Shown in pieces: positions 14,180 through 22,903 of a stretch of DNA of 64,000 bases; position 1 is the first letter of the stretch, and each line of letters begins with the position of its first letter. Below the pieces are notes generated by a model. The model searched no databases. It was not told where the DNA came from and saw only the letters and a program-made list of their open reading frames with translations. The stretch covers positions 558,001-622,000 of the forward strand of contig NZ_QXQB01000001.1 in the NCBI RefSeq assembly GCF_003605435.1, given 5' to 3'. The DNA comes from Paenibacillus pinisoli. GTDB lineage: Bacteria; Bacillota; Bacilli; Paenibacillales; Paenibacillaceae. A program made the translations under genes and the position numbers.

Positions 14180-15217
14180 TTACTCCGGCAAAAATTCGTT
14201 CGTGAACGCCTTCTCCGCTTCCAGCTCCGACTCCAGCAATCCGCGCTCGAACATCCAGTCGGCGTAGTTCTTCCATACGCTCAGCTTCTGCTCTCCCCAG
14301 CGTGGAGCATCATCCTGATAGCGCGGGCTCAGCCACTTCTGGCTCGCTCTGACAAGCTCCGGATTCAGATCCGGCTCCGCCTTGATCAGAATTTCCGCTG
14401 CGTCCTCCGGATTGTCGATCGCATATTGGTAGCCTGCAGCCGCGCCGGCGACGAACGCCTTCACCAGCTCAGGCTGATTCGCTGCCAGATCTTCGCTCGT
14501 GATCAGCACCGGCGTATAGTAGTCCAGCTTCTCGCTATAATCGGTCAAATAAACCATGTTGATCTCTTCGCCGCGCAGTTCCGCTTCGACGCCAGTCCAA
14601 GCGTAGTAGATCCATGCAAAATCGATATCGCGCTTGATTGCCGTGAAGAAGTCGCTGTCGCCGATGCTCATAATGTCGACTTTGCCAACGTCGGCGCCTT
14701 CCTCGCGCATAATGGAATCGATCACCGCTTCTTCGACCGGAGCGCCCCAGCCGCCGTAGCGCATGCCTTCGAACTTCTTCGGCGAGTCGATGCCTTTCTC
14801 CTTCGCTGATGCGAAGCCCGATGTATTATGCTGAATGACTGCCGCCAGCGACACGAGCGGCACGCCCGCAACCCGGGCCATCGTAAGCGATTCCTGGTAG
14901 CTCACGCCGAACTGCACATTGCCGGAAGCGACCATCTTGTCCGCGCCGTCCTGTCCCGGCTGAATAATCTCGACATCAAGCCCTTGCTCCTTGAAGAAGC
15001 CTTTATCTCTGGCTGCATACAAGCCTGTATGATTCGTATTCGGCGACCAGTCCAGCACGACCTGCACCTTCTGCAGCTGCTTGTCCCCTTCGCTGCCGCC
15101 TTCATCGGCATTTTTGTTCTTGGCTCCCCCATTGCCGCCTCCGCATGCGGCAAGCGCCACTGTCATCGCGAGGATTGCGAGCGCCAGGCTCCAACGTTTC
15201 TTTTTGCTGCTGTACAT
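14180..15217 (-). CDS. thiY: Thiamine-precursor-binding lipoprotein (ThiY/NMT1-like)
   Basis: The ATG at 15215-15217 follows GAGAGGGG and opens a lipoprotein signal peptide (MYSSKKKRWSLALAILAMTV then ALAAC, lipid-modified Cys25). The mature part starts VQVVLDWSPNTNHTGLYAA, the hallmark of NMT1/THI5-like proteins that bind hydroxymethyl- or formylaminopyrimidine. It continues through KEQGLDVEIIQPGQDGADKM and QFGVSYQESL. An in-frame opening further upstream is not used, since it would run back through the terminator and into the riboswitch. It is the first gene of the operon. The 345-residue length fits ThiY. Confidence 0.88.
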   Translation of the reverse strand: MYSSKKKRWSLALAILAMTVALAACGGGNGGAKNKNADEGGSEGDKQLQKVQVVLDWSPNTNHTGLYAARDKGFFKEQGLDVEIIQPGQDGADKMVASGNVQFGVSYQESLTMARVAGVPLVSLAAVIQHNTSGFASAKEKGIDSPKKFEGMRYGGWGAPVEEAVIDSIMREEGADVGKVDIMSIGDSDFFTAIKRDIDFAWIYYAWTGVEAELRGEEINMVYLTDYSEKLDYYTPVLITSEDLAANQPELVKAFVAGAAAGYQYAIDNPEDAAEILIKAEPDLNPELVRASQKWLSPRYQDDAPRWGEQKLSVWKNYADWMFERGLLESELEAEKAFTNEFLPE

Positions 15218-15287
15218 GGTGTTTCCCCTCTCCTCTTGCTCTCTTTTTGTCCATTGACGTTCAGCCATGCCCGGTCCCTGCGCGTGA

Positions 15288-15323
15288 ATAAAAGAAAGAC
15301 GCCTTCCAGATGCGGAAGACGTC
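15288..15323 (-). terminator. Expression-platform terminator of the TPP riboswitch
   Basis: On the - strand GACGTCTTCC pairs with GGAAGGCGTC around six bases and is followed by TTTCTTTT. It lies between the TPP aptamer and the first gene, so thiamine pyrophosphate binding probably favours this hairpin. Confidence 0.7.
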
Positions 15324-15423
15324 GTGTTGTCGGCTATATTCTTCACTTCTTCCCTCAACCTCCCAACTAGCACACCCGCAAGGGCATCATAGCGGCAAAT
15401 CTCGCGAAAGAAGCATAGCTTCA

Positions 15424-15508
15424 ATTCCTACGCCGGCATTATCCGGATCAGGTATACGGGTCGGAATGCAGTCATTCCCTCTCAGCCGGCCAATCCAGCT
15501 CCCCAGAG
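15424..15508 (-). promoter_or_regulatory. TPP (THI-box) riboswitch
   Basis: Read leftward, CTCTGGGGAGC...GGCTGAGAGGG is followed by ACCCGTATACCTGATCCGGA and TAATGCCGGCGTAGGAA. These are the two universally conserved blocks of the thiamine pyrophosphate aptamer (CTGAGA and ACCTGATCxGGATAATGCxxGCGTAGGGA). It controls the five-gene thiamine-precursor uptake operon to its left. Confidence 0.95.
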
Positions 15509-15536
15509 CGTATTCGGTTACGTCAATTACGTATCC

Positions 15537-15565
15537 ATTATAGCAAACTCCGATCAGAATGCCAG
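15537..15565 (-). promoter_or_regulatory. Promoter of the thiamine-precursor operon
   Basis: On the - strand CTGGCA (15560-15565), a 17-base spacer and TATAAT (15537-15542) lie just upstream of the riboswitch. Confidence 0.65.
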
Positions 15566-15577
15566 ACTTTTTTTGCC

Positions 15578-16690
15578 TTATGTGCTCTGAGCTCCGCCAA
15601 GCGCCGCGGCCCGATACTTCTTCCGGATGCCTACCGCCAGCATAAGGAGCGGCAGTCCAATCTGGAAGATGGGCACAATCTTCAGCGTAATGTCTAGCCC
15701 GATCCAATTATGATACGTATAGTTTGGCTCCAGGAACGAAGCGGCGTAAATCAAAGCGCCAATCGGGAATACAAGCGTGCGGTAGGACCAGCCCGTCACC
15801 TCGCTCACCATCAGGATGGAGGCGATATAGAGCGTTGCAATTTTCACAAATAATCCAATGAACAGCAGCAGCGTCACCACCACATCCAGCCGCTCCAGGA
15901 AATTGGCGAGCCTGACCAGCTGCACCACATGAAGCAGCGGCAGCGTAGTCAGATCCGCCAGCTCCGGACCCAGCACACACAAGATTAGAGCATTCATGAA
16001 TACGAGAAAAAGCGAGACGCCGATTTGGGACCAATACGTCACCTTGCTGATCGATTTCTTCTCGCTCACATGGCCGAACAGCACCAGGAATACGACCATC
16101 TGGCCAAAGGGAAACGCCAGCAGATTCGGGAATGCCGCCTTTAGAATCGGCATCGGCCCATTCTCCATCATCGGCAGCAGCTGATTGACCTTCACGAGTC
16201 CGCTGAAGAACACAAGCAAGATAACTAGAAAATAGCTGAACAGCACGACAGGAAACAGCAGCTGAATGATTCGGGCAAGCACCTCTACCCCTTTGCTCGC
16301 CGTATAAGCTGCCACGGCCAGAATGAGCAGCATGACAACCCACTTAGGCGTAAAGTTCAGCAGCGCCATCGTCGTCAGCTCCCCTACATCGCGGACGTTC
16401 CGCATGGATTCGTACGAGAGCCAGAGCGCATGGACCATCGCAGCAAAACCGCCGATATAGCGGCCAAAATGATACTTGTACAAATCTCCGAGACCGGCGT
16501 TTGGAGCGCGTTTGTGAATTGTAAGATAAATGACCGTCAGCAGCAGCCCGGCTGCGGCTGCAACAAGCATAGCGATCCAAGCATCCTGCTTCGCTGTGAT
16601 GCCGAGCTCGAATAGCGGCGTGCTGCCAATCAGAAATACGATAATCAGAATCGCCAGCTGATATTTGCCGAACTGCTGTTGCTGCTGCAT
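15578..16690 (-). CDS. Spore germination permease, GerB family
   Basis: The 370-residue protein begins MQQQQQFGKYQLAILIIVFL and shows about ten hydrophobic spans with the GerAB/APC-type pattern (the ALWLSYESMRNVRDVGELTT region early, PNYTYHNWIGLDITLKI late). GerB subunits carry the germinant-binding pocket of inner spore membrane receptors. AAGGAGGGG sets the ATG at 16688-16690. It is the last gene of an A-C-B operon and faces the thiamine operon promoter across a short gap. The germinant cannot be told from sequence. Confidence 0.9.
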   Translation of the reverse strand: MQQQQQFGKYQLAILIIVFLIGSTPLFELGITAKQDAWIAMLVAAAAGLLLTVIYLTIHKRAPNAGLGDLYKYHFGRYIGGFAAMVHALWLSYESMRNVRDVGELTTMALLNFTPKWVVMLLILAVAAYTASKGVEVLARIIQLLFPVVLFSYFLVILLVFFSGLVKVNQLLPMMENGPMPILKAAFPNLLAFPFGQMVVFLVLFGHVSEKKSISKVTYWSQIGVSLFLVFMNALILCVLGPELADLTTLPLLHVVQLVRLANFLERLDVVVTLLLFIGLFVKIATLYIASILMVSEVTGWSYRTLVFPIGALIYAASFLEPNYTYHNWIGLDITLKIVPIFQIGLPLLMLAVGIRKKYRAAALGGAQST

Positions 16691-16732
16691 AACAATATTC
16701 CCCTCCTTCACAATCAAGACGCATAGCGCGGA

Positions 16733-17941
16733 CTACAGTCCCGGCTTCTTCTGGGCTTCCTTGAAGCTTTTGCCGCTCATGCCCGTGGAGCTCAGCTTCA
16801 TATTCACGGTCAGTTCAATCTCCATCAGCGGAAACTCTTCCTTCCAGCGGCTCTCCATCGCTTTCCATGCTTTGGGATACTGCTTGTAAATCTGCGTGCC
16901 GAAGCCGAGCACATCCGTCTTGTTCTTGCGAACCGCCTCCCAGCCATCTGCAATAATCGAAGCAATTCGCTTCTCGACAAGCTGCTCGACCTCCCTTACT
17001 TCCTCCGGCTTCATCAAGTTTCCGCCGCAATCGGATTCCAGCAGCGAGCCCTCAGCCGCAATATCCACCTTCATCACCCATTTATCGCCCCGCTGCTGCG
17101 GCTTTAATTTCGTAGAAGAGTGGAGAATTCGCGCTGATGAACCTTCCCTGCCCTTGCCTTCGGCAGAGCAGGCAAACGAGACCGTCGCTTTGTCCACATT
17201 GTTGGTAAGCCACATCACGCCCTTGCTCTGCTCATCGCTGATCCAGCCTACAAGCTTGTCTCCATAAATAAGGCCAAGCTCGCTTAGCCGAACCTTGGAT
17301 GGGGTTGAGGTATGGCTCAGCGCCTCCACCTTGTCTGTGCTCTCTTCAGAGCCGGCTAGCGCGAGTCCCGGTATGCTTGTCGCTTTCGTATGCCCGAGCA
17401 AATCCATGAGCACTTGATGAATCGTCATCTGCCTGTAGGAGGAGCTGTTCTTTTCTTCATTCACAATCATCCGCTGAATCGCCGCCCCCGGAATTTGCTC
17501 CAGCGGCATTAGCTGCTCCAGCATCAGCCTGGCCGTGCTTTTCGAAAGGAATACGTCGACCGTCTCCCTGGAATCGTGATTGCGCAAATAGGCCTCCAGC
17601 AACGGCCCGAATCCTTTCCTCGCCGCTTCCTGGCCGATCACGACTATCTGATTATGTGAGAAATACAATCGCCTGGACGACTCCTGGCTGGCTTTGCTGA
17701 TTGCGATGCGGAAATTGTCTCCTGTCGAAGAGAATACGTTCACCGCAGCCGTTCGGCCGCCGCCAGCCTGGCCGGAGATTGCCTTGGGGATAACAATCTG
17801 GTTGGTCAGCACCCACTTGCCGTTCTCCCAATCCACCCCTGTGGCGGATATGATCGCAATATCGTTCAATTCGACTCTATTCCAGCAGCCTGTCTGGAGC
17901 AGCAGCAGCGAGCATAACAGCAGAAGCCGAATTACTTTCAT
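16733..17941 (-). CDS. Spore germination lipoprotein, Ger(x)C family
   Basis: The 402-residue protein begins with a lipoprotein signal (MKVIRLLLLCSLLLLQTGCW, Cys19), followed by NRVELNDIAIISATGVDWEN, the typical GerC opening. C-terminal ADGWEAVRKNKTDVLGFGTQ and YPKAWKAMESRWKEEFP match the conserved last domain. GerC subunits are anchored on the outer face of the inner spore membrane and complete the GerA/GerB receptor. It lies 28 bases after the GerA gene and 42 before the GerB gene, in one operon. Confidence 0.9.
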   Translation of the reverse strand: MKVIRLLLLCSLLLLQTGCWNRVELNDIAIISATGVDWENGKWVLTNQIVIPKAISGQAGGGRTAAVNVFSSTGDNFRIAISKASQESSRRLYFSHNQIVVIGQEAARKGFGPLLEAYLRNHDSRETVDVFLSKSTARLMLEQLMPLEQIPGAAIQRMIVNEEKNSSSYRQMTIHQVLMDLLGHTKATSIPGLALAGSEESTDKVEALSHTSTPSKVRLSELGLIYGDKLVGWISDEQSKGVMWLTNNVDKATVSFACSAEGKGREGSSARILHSSTKLKPQQRGDKWVMKVDIAAEGSLLESDCGGNLMKPEEVREVEQLVEKRIASIIADGWEAVRKNKTDVLGFGTQIYKQYPKAWKAMESRWKEEFPLMEIELTVNMKLSSTGMSGKSFKEAQKKPGL

Positions 17942-17969
17942 CCCGTCCGCCTCCCGTCAAGGTTTTCCT

Positions 17970-19505
17970 TCAATGGCGCTGGGCGGGCGGCTTTCTCCCG
18001 CTGCTCTGCCGCCTCGGATTGCGCAGCTTCATATCCAGCGGCCGCAGCATGATCGACCACCATGGCGCACGGACGAATACGTCCCGCCACAAGCCGCTGT
18101 TCTTGGCCCCCGGGGCAATCGGCGACATATACGGAACGCCGAAGGAACGCAGCGATGCCAGGTGGGCCAGCACGAACAGCACCGAGATAAAAATGCCGAA
18201 GAAGCCGAGCATGCCCGCCATAATCATGATGCCGAAGCGGATGACGCGAGAGGTTGCCGCCATGTTGTTCTCCGGCATCACGAAGTTGGAGATCGCGGTG
18301 AACGAAACGACGATGACCATGCCCGCTGAGACGATGCCCGCCTGCACCGCCGACTGTCCCAGCACGAGCGCTCCGACGATCGAGATCGCGGGACCGATCG
18401 CGCGGGGCATGCGAAGCCCCGCCTCCCGCAGCACCTCGAAGGTCATCTCCATTAGCAGCGCCTCGACAAGTCCGGGGAACGGCACGCCTTCCCGCTGCGC
18501 AGCGAGACTGATCAGCAGCGTCGTGGGCAGCATCTCCTGATGGAAGGTCGTCACCGCGATATACAGGGCAGGCAGCAGCATGGACATGACATACGCCGCA
18601 TAGCGGATCGTACGCACGAATGAAGCAATGTCGAACCTCTGGTAGTAGTCTTCCGGAGATTGAAAGAAGCTGAAGAACGTGGTCGGAGCAACCAGCGCGA
18701 TTGGCGTTCCGTCGACAAGAATAGCCACCCTGCCCTCCAGCAGGCCAGCCGCTACGGCATCCGGCCGCTCCGAATTCAGCAGCGTTGGGAACATCGTGAA
18801 CGTCTCGTCTTGAATGTATTCCTCGATGTAGCCGCTCTCCAGAATGCCGTCCAGATCAATCGCGGCGAGCCGGCGGTACACTTCTTTGACGATGCTTTGA
18901 TCCGCTACCCCGTGAAGATGCATCACCGCGACGTTGGAATGCGTCTGCGTGCCGATCTTGTGCGTCTGTACATGCAGGTCAGGCGTGCGGATAATCCGCC
19001 TGATCAGACTGATATTCGTGCCCAGTTCCTCCACGAACCCGCGCTGAGGCCCCCGGATGACTGTCTGCGTCTGCGGAATGCCGATCGCTCTCTCCTTGGT
19101 ACCGCCCACCGCTGCCATCAGCGCAACTGTGCTTCCGTCTATGAAGATCAGGCACCAGCCGTCCGTCAGCTGCTGCAGCCCTTCCTCCAGCGCCGCAGCT
19201 TCCTTCATGCCGCCGATCGACACGACGCTGGTGCGCAGCGCCTCCACCAGCCGATCGCTCTTGCGCTCCATGTGCGGCGGCAGCTTCATCGACATCAAGG
19301 GAGCCAGCAGGCTTTCGTTGATCACATCCGTATTCACAAGTCCCTCTAAATACAGCAGCCCCAGCTCCCGCTCCGGCGCTGCGTCGCTGCGGAACAAGCG
19401 GACGACAAGATCGCTGCTGCCGCCGAACCGGGCATTCACGGCTTGAACGTTCGCCCGCAGCGAGGGACTAAGCGGCGTCAATGCCGGTTTTTTGGTCTGT
19501 GTCAT
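17970..19505 (-). CDS. Spore germination receptor subunit, GerA family
   Basis: The 511-residue protein has the soluble N-terminal domain of GerA (RLFRSDAAPERELGLLYLEG, then GWCLIFIDGSTVALMAAVGG). Next come RGPQRGFVEELGTNISLIRR and ESGYIEEYIQDETFTMFPTL, and then a five-span membrane domain (PGLVEALLMEMTFEVLREAG, AIGPAISIVGALVLGQSAVQ). GerA subunits form an oligomeric channel needed for ion release at germination. It is the promoter-proximal gene of the leftward A-C-B operon, divergent from the glycosyltransferase gene across 135 bp. Confidence 0.92.
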   Translation of the reverse strand: MTQTKKPALTPLSPSLRANVQAVNARFGGSSDLVVRLFRSDAAPERELGLLYLEGLVNTDVINESLLAPLMSMKLPPHMERKSDRLVEALRTSVVSIGGMKEAAALEEGLQQLTDGWCLIFIDGSTVALMAAVGGTKERAIGIPQTQTVIRGPQRGFVEELGTNISLIRRIIRTPDLHVQTHKIGTQTHSNVAVMHLHGVADQSIVKEVYRRLAAIDLDGILESGYIEEYIQDETFTMFPTLLNSERPDAVAAGLLEGRVAILVDGTPIALVAPTTFFSFFQSPEDYYQRFDIASFVRTIRYAAYVMSMLLPALYIAVTTFHQEMLPTTLLISLAAQREGVPFPGLVEALLMEMTFEVLREAGLRMPRAIGPAISIVGALVLGQSAVQAGIVSAGMVIVVSFTAISNFVMPENNMAATSRVIRFGIMIMAGMLGFFGIFISVLFVLAHLASLRSFGVPYMSPIAPGAKNSGLWRDVFVRAPWWSIMLRPLDMKLRNPRRQSSGRKPPAQRH

Positions 19506-19640
19506 ATCGCACCCTCTGTTTCCAAGTTGCCTCTATTTTGGCTCGAATCTCCTTGGAATATGTATGTAACCAACTCCGGCACGGGCTAATACAATGTACT
19601 GACACAAAAGCAAGGCAACGAGAGGAAAGGTTGTGACAGC

Positions 19641-20705
19641 TTGAACAGCATCAGCTTGTGCATGATCGTCCGCAACGAAGAAGACAGCCTGGGGCGCTGT
19701 CTGGCATCTGTCAAGGATGCGGTGGACGAGATCATCATCGTAGATACCGGCTCAACGGACAAAACCAAGGAAATCGCGGCTTCTTTCGGAGCCGTTATTT
19801 ATGACTTTGAATGGATCGACAACTTTGCGGCGGCTCGCAACTTCTGCTTCGAGAAGGCGACCCAGACGTTCATTCTATGGCTTGATGCCGATGACGTAAT
19901 TGAGCCGGAAGACCTCGCCCGCCTGAAGGCGCTGAAGGAGAAGGAGGAGCTTCCGTACGACAGCGTCACGATGAATTACAATTTGACCTTCGACCATAAC
20001 GGCAACCCCGTCTTCAGCCTGAGAAGAAATCGTCTGGTCCGCCGCAGCCGAGGCTTCCGCTGGATCGGTCCCGTACATGAATATTTGGCTGTATCGGGCT
20101 ATACCTACCATAGCGATATCGCAGTGACGCACCGGAAGGAACGGCGCCATACCGACCGCAATCTTCGCATCTACTTAAAGCGTCTGGAGAGCGGCGAAGA
20201 ATTCTCTCCGCGCGACCAATATTATTTCGCCAATGAGCTTCGCGATCATTCCCGCGTCCAGGAGGCAATCGATTGGTACGAGAAGTTTCTTGAGTCGGGG
20301 CTAGGCTGGGTAGAGGATAATATCGCAGCTTGCATGAAGCAATCCGATTGCTATGGAAGATTAGGACAGCAGGACCGGCAGCTCGCGTCGCTGCTGCGCA
20401 CGCTGAACTACGACCTTCCGCGCGCTGAGTTCTGCTGTCAGCTCGGCTCTCTCTTCCTGGAGCAGAAGCGCTACCAGCAGGCGATCTACTGGTTCACGCA
20501 AGCGACGCAGCTGGAGAAGCCAAAGGATATGATGGGCTCCACGGACAATGCCACATGGACCTGGCTGCCCCATCTGCAGCTGACGGTCTGTTATGATCGG
20601 CTCGGCGACCGCGACAAGGCCATCGAGCACCACCGCATTGCCCAGAGCTATAATCCGAAGCATCCCAGCATCGTGTACAACGAGAAGTTTTTCAGCAGCT
20701 TGTAG
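19641..20705 (+). CDS. Family 2 glycosyltransferase with TPR tail
   Basis: Residues 1-115 are a GT-A domain: SLCMIVRNEEDSLGRCLASV, IIIVDTGSTDKTKEIA and the metal-binding ILWLDADD. The C-terminal half carries tetratricopeptide-like repeats (DQYYFANELRDHSRVQEAID, FLEQKRYQQAIYWFTQA, DRLGDRDKAIEHHRIAQSYN). The same layout occurs in SunS-like and other peptide or protein glycosyltransferases common in Paenibacillus. The start is a TTG at 19641 with GAGAGGAAAGG upstream. It stands alone between divergent germination genes and a terminator, so a spore-surface role is only a guess. Confidence 0.85.
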   Translation: MNSISLCMIVRNEEDSLGRCLASVKDAVDEIIIVDTGSTDKTKEIAASFGAVIYDFEWIDNFAAARNFCFEKATQTFILWLDADDVIEPEDLARLKALKEKEELPYDSVTMNYNLTFDHNGNPVFSLRRNRLVRRSRGFRWIGPVHEYLAVSGYTYHSDIAVTHRKERRHTDRNLRIYLKRLESGEEFSPRDQYYFANELRDHSRVQEAIDWYEKFLESGLGWVEDNIAACMKQSDCYGRLGQQDRQLASLLRTLNYDLPRAEFCCQLGSLFLEQKRYQQAIYWFTQATQLEKPKDMMGSTDNATWTWLPHLQLTVCYDRLGDRDKAIEHHRIAQSYNPKHPSIVYNEKFFSSL

Positions 20706-20735
20706 AGCTGATATATAAGATGCAAGCCAAAAAAA

Positions 20736-20774
20736 GCGGCGTCCTCCCTTTGACAGGGGGACGCCGCCTTTTTG
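20736..20774 (+). terminator. Terminator of the glycosyltransferase gene
   Basis: GCGGCGTCC (20736-20744) pairs with GGACGCCGC (20759-20767), with A-rich DNA before and CTTTTTG after. Confidence 0.85.
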
Positions 20775-20777
20775 CTG

Positions 20778-21019
20778 TCAGTCCACGCTAGAGAGCGCTT
20801 CTTGCCATTCCGGACTGTGATTAGGCTCTTCTATCTGCTGAAACCTTGCGATGCCAAAATCGCGCAGGTTTCCTTTGAGTCGTTCCGATAAGTGTTCTTT
20901 TTAAAGGCCTCATCCCGCACCTCCGCTTCACCGATCAGCCAGCCGCAAGCAGTCTGCCTGATTCTAATCGCGCTATCATCCTTAATTATACTCAGTTGGA
21001 TACCCGATACAATTTTGCG
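20778..21019 (-). pseudogene. Frameshifted remnant of a small protein gene
   Basis: Reading leftward from about 21019, one frame gives SGIQLSIIKDDSAIRIRQTA then CGWLIGEAEVRDEAFKKNTY. After about codon 48 a different frame continues sensibly as NLRDFGIARFQQIEEPNHSP then EWQEALSSVD and stops at 20778. A one-base indel near 20855-20862 joins the two. No start codon with a ribosome site is visible. I do not know the family. The remaining DNA to 21140 (part of a 450-bp gap) shows no gene. Confidence 0.45.
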
Positions 21020-21145
21020 AAACTAAACGATAAAGCCTAAGGAATTCACCTTTAACCGCGGCATGCTGCGCAAACTTCTCTATTGCAGAAGGGATGCGGC
21101 TTTCGCGTCGTTGTCAATAATAACCACTTAAAAAAAGATAGCACA

Positions 21146-21197
21146 CGATCGTATGTTCTGTATATAATAAGCATATCATATAGAGAACATACATTCG
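21146..21197 (+). promoter_or_regulatory. SOS-controlled promoter with two LexA boxes
   Basis: CGATCGTATGTTCT (21146-21159) and, inverted, CGAATGTATGTTCT (21184-21197) both resemble the Gram-positive LexA site CGAACnnnnGTTCG. They flank a TATAAT (21163-21168). LexA bound here would block transcription of the polymerase operon until DNA damage. Confidence 0.75.
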
Positions 21198-21228
21198 CAT
21201 TATTAAGGGATAGGGAGGCGCAACAAGC

Positions 21229-22497
21229 ATGGCTCGCGACAGAGTAATCATGCTGGCCGACTGCCAATCATTCTACGCTTCCGTCGAGAAGGCGGAGCAT
21301 CCGGAGTACCGCGACCGTCCGCTCGCTGTAGCGGGCGACCCGAAGCGCCGCTCCGGCATTATATTGGCAGCCTGCCCCATCGCCAAGGAGCACGGTGTGA
21401 CGACGGCCGAGAGGCTGGGCGATTCGCTCGCCAAGTGTCCGGACCTCGTCATCGTGCAGCCGCGCATGGCGCTGTATATTGACATTTCACTCATGATTAC
21501 ACGCATTTATCAATCGTACACAGACCTCGTCGAGCCTTATTCCGTCGACGAGCAATTTCTGGATGTGACCGGCTCCCTCCACCTGTACGGCTCCCCCGAG
21601 GAGCTGGCCGCGCTCATCCAGAAGCGCATCCAGGAGGAGACGGGCATCTACACCCGCTTTGGCATCGGGCCGAACAAGATACTCGCGAAGATGTCCTGCG
21701 ACAATTACGCCAAGAAGAATGACTCCGGCATCTTTACGCTTGGGCCAGAGAAGCTCGCCGCCACGCTGTGGGCGCTGCCCGTATCGAAGCTGTTCATGGC
21801 GGGAAGCCGCATGACCCGGCATTTCAATGCGATGGGACTGGAGACGATCGGCCAGCTCGCCGCGACGCCGCTGGAGAAGCTGAAGACGCTCATGCGCCGC
21901 CGCTTCGGCCGCAACTCCGATATTAACGCGGAGCTGTACTGGCGGATCGCGAACGGCCTGGACGACAGCCCCGTTACGCCGGGCACGCATGAGACGGCCT
22001 CGACGACGATCGGCCATATGATGACTCTTCCCCGGGACTACGGAAGCCTGGAGGAGATCAAGGTCGTGCTGCTGGAGCTTACCGAGCTTGTCTGCCAGCG
22101 CTGCCGCAGCAAGGGCTACATGGGGCATGTCGTATCGGTCGCCTGCATGGGCGCGGACTACAGTAAGCCAAGCGGCTTCAGCCGCCAGATGAAGATGGAT
22201 GATCCGACCAGCGTAACCAACCAGGTATACCGATATGCCATCCAGCTGCTGAAGCGGCACTGGGATGGCCTGCCCGTCCGCAAAGTAGGCGTTAGCCTGT
22301 CCCAATTCGCTGCGGACGGCGAATACCAGCTATCGCTGTTCGAGCCCGACCGCGAGAAGTGGATGGCGCTGGAGAAGGCGACAGACGCGATTAAGCGCAA
22401 GTATGGCGATGCAAGCATCATTAGAGCGGTCTCGGCTACCGAGGGTGTCGGCCAGGCCAAGGATCGTTCCAGAAAGATCGGAGGGCATTACAAATGA
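21229..22497 (+). CDS. Y-family DNA polymerase (UvrX/DinB-like)
   Basis: Translesion polymerase of 422 residues. The palm begins VIMLADCQSFYASVE with catalytic Asp11, and SVDEQFLDVTG carries the acidic pair. The helix-hairpin-helix region lies near GIGPNKILAKMSCDNYA, the little finger follows, and EYQLSLFEPD near the C-terminus is a textbook beta-clamp-binding peptide. It resembles the UvrX/YqjW branch found on SPbeta and in Bacillus chromosomes. The start follows GGGAGG, and the LexA boxes upstream indicate SOS induction. Its stop overlaps the YolD-like start (ATGA), so both are made together. Confidence 0.92.
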   Translation: MARDRVIMLADCQSFYASVEKAEHPEYRDRPLAVAGDPKRRSGIILAACPIAKEHGVTTAERLGDSLAKCPDLVIVQPRMALYIDISLMITRIYQSYTDLVEPYSVDEQFLDVTGSLHLYGSPEELAALIQKRIQEETGIYTRFGIGPNKILAKMSCDNYAKKNDSGIFTLGPEKLAATLWALPVSKLFMAGSRMTRHFNAMGLETIGQLAATPLEKLKTLMRRRFGRNSDINAELYWRIANGLDDSPVTPGTHETASTTIGHMMTLPRDYGSLEEIKVVLLELTELVCQRCRSKGYMGHVVSVACMGADYSKPSGFSRQMKMDDPTSVTNQVYRYAIQLLKRHWDGLPVRKVGVSLSQFAADGEYQLSLFEPDREKWMALEKATDAIKRKYGDASIIRAVSATEGVGQAKDRSRKIGGHYK

Positions 22498-22823
22498 GAA
22501 AAAAGCTTGAAGGCAACGGACTATGGGAATCCAGCCGCATGATGCTGCCGGAGCATAAGGCGGCGATCAACGACCATTCGGAATCGCTGAAGCGCCGCAC
22601 ACGCATCGAGCTCGACGAGCAGGAGTGGGAGCATGTATCGCGGGTCGTCTCGGAATCGCTGCTCAGGCGGCAGCCTGTCGCCGTGCGGCTGTTCCACCCC
22701 TTCGAGCTGCTGACCGTCATCGGCATCGTCGATCGCGTCGACGAGCTGAAGGGCCGCTTCATGGTCGACGGCGAGTGGTTCCCGATCAGAGATATCGAAG
22801 GGGCCGCGATGGAGGAGTTGTAA
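22494..22823 (+). CDS. YolD-like protein
   Basis: The 109-residue protein begins RKKLEGNGLWESSRMMLPEH and continues with an acidic helix and a beta core (VAVRLFHPFELLTVIGIVDR, GRFMVDGEWFPIRDIEGAAM). This is the YolD family that accompanies UvrX-type polymerases and may modulate them. The start overlaps the polymerase stop by four bases. A terminator follows directly, so the polymerase and this protein form a two-gene SOS operon. Confidence 0.88.
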   Translation: MRKKLEGNGLWESSRMMLPEHKAAINDHSESLKRRTRIELDEQEWEHVSRVVSESLLRRQPVAVRLFHPFELLTVIGIVDRVDELKGRFMVDGEWFPIRDIEGAAMEEL

Positions 22824-22832
22824 GTCAAGAAT

Positions 22833-22857
22833 AAAGCCCCTTGCAAGGGGCTTTTTT
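22833..22857 (+). terminator. Terminator of the SOS polymerase operon
   Basis: AAAGCCCCTTGCAAGGGGCTTTTTT is a compact stem with a T-run. Confidence 0.9.
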
Positions 22858-22903
22858 GTACAAAATCATTTTTTGATTTCTGACACTATTCTAGAGCGGA
22901 GCT

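Noticed and set aside
15218-15424. Open frame extending the thiamine-precursor-binding protein upstream by 69 codons
   Set aside because: It runs back through the terminator hairpin to the edge of the TPP riboswitch, and the ATG at 15215-15217 has a ribosome site and starts the signal peptide.
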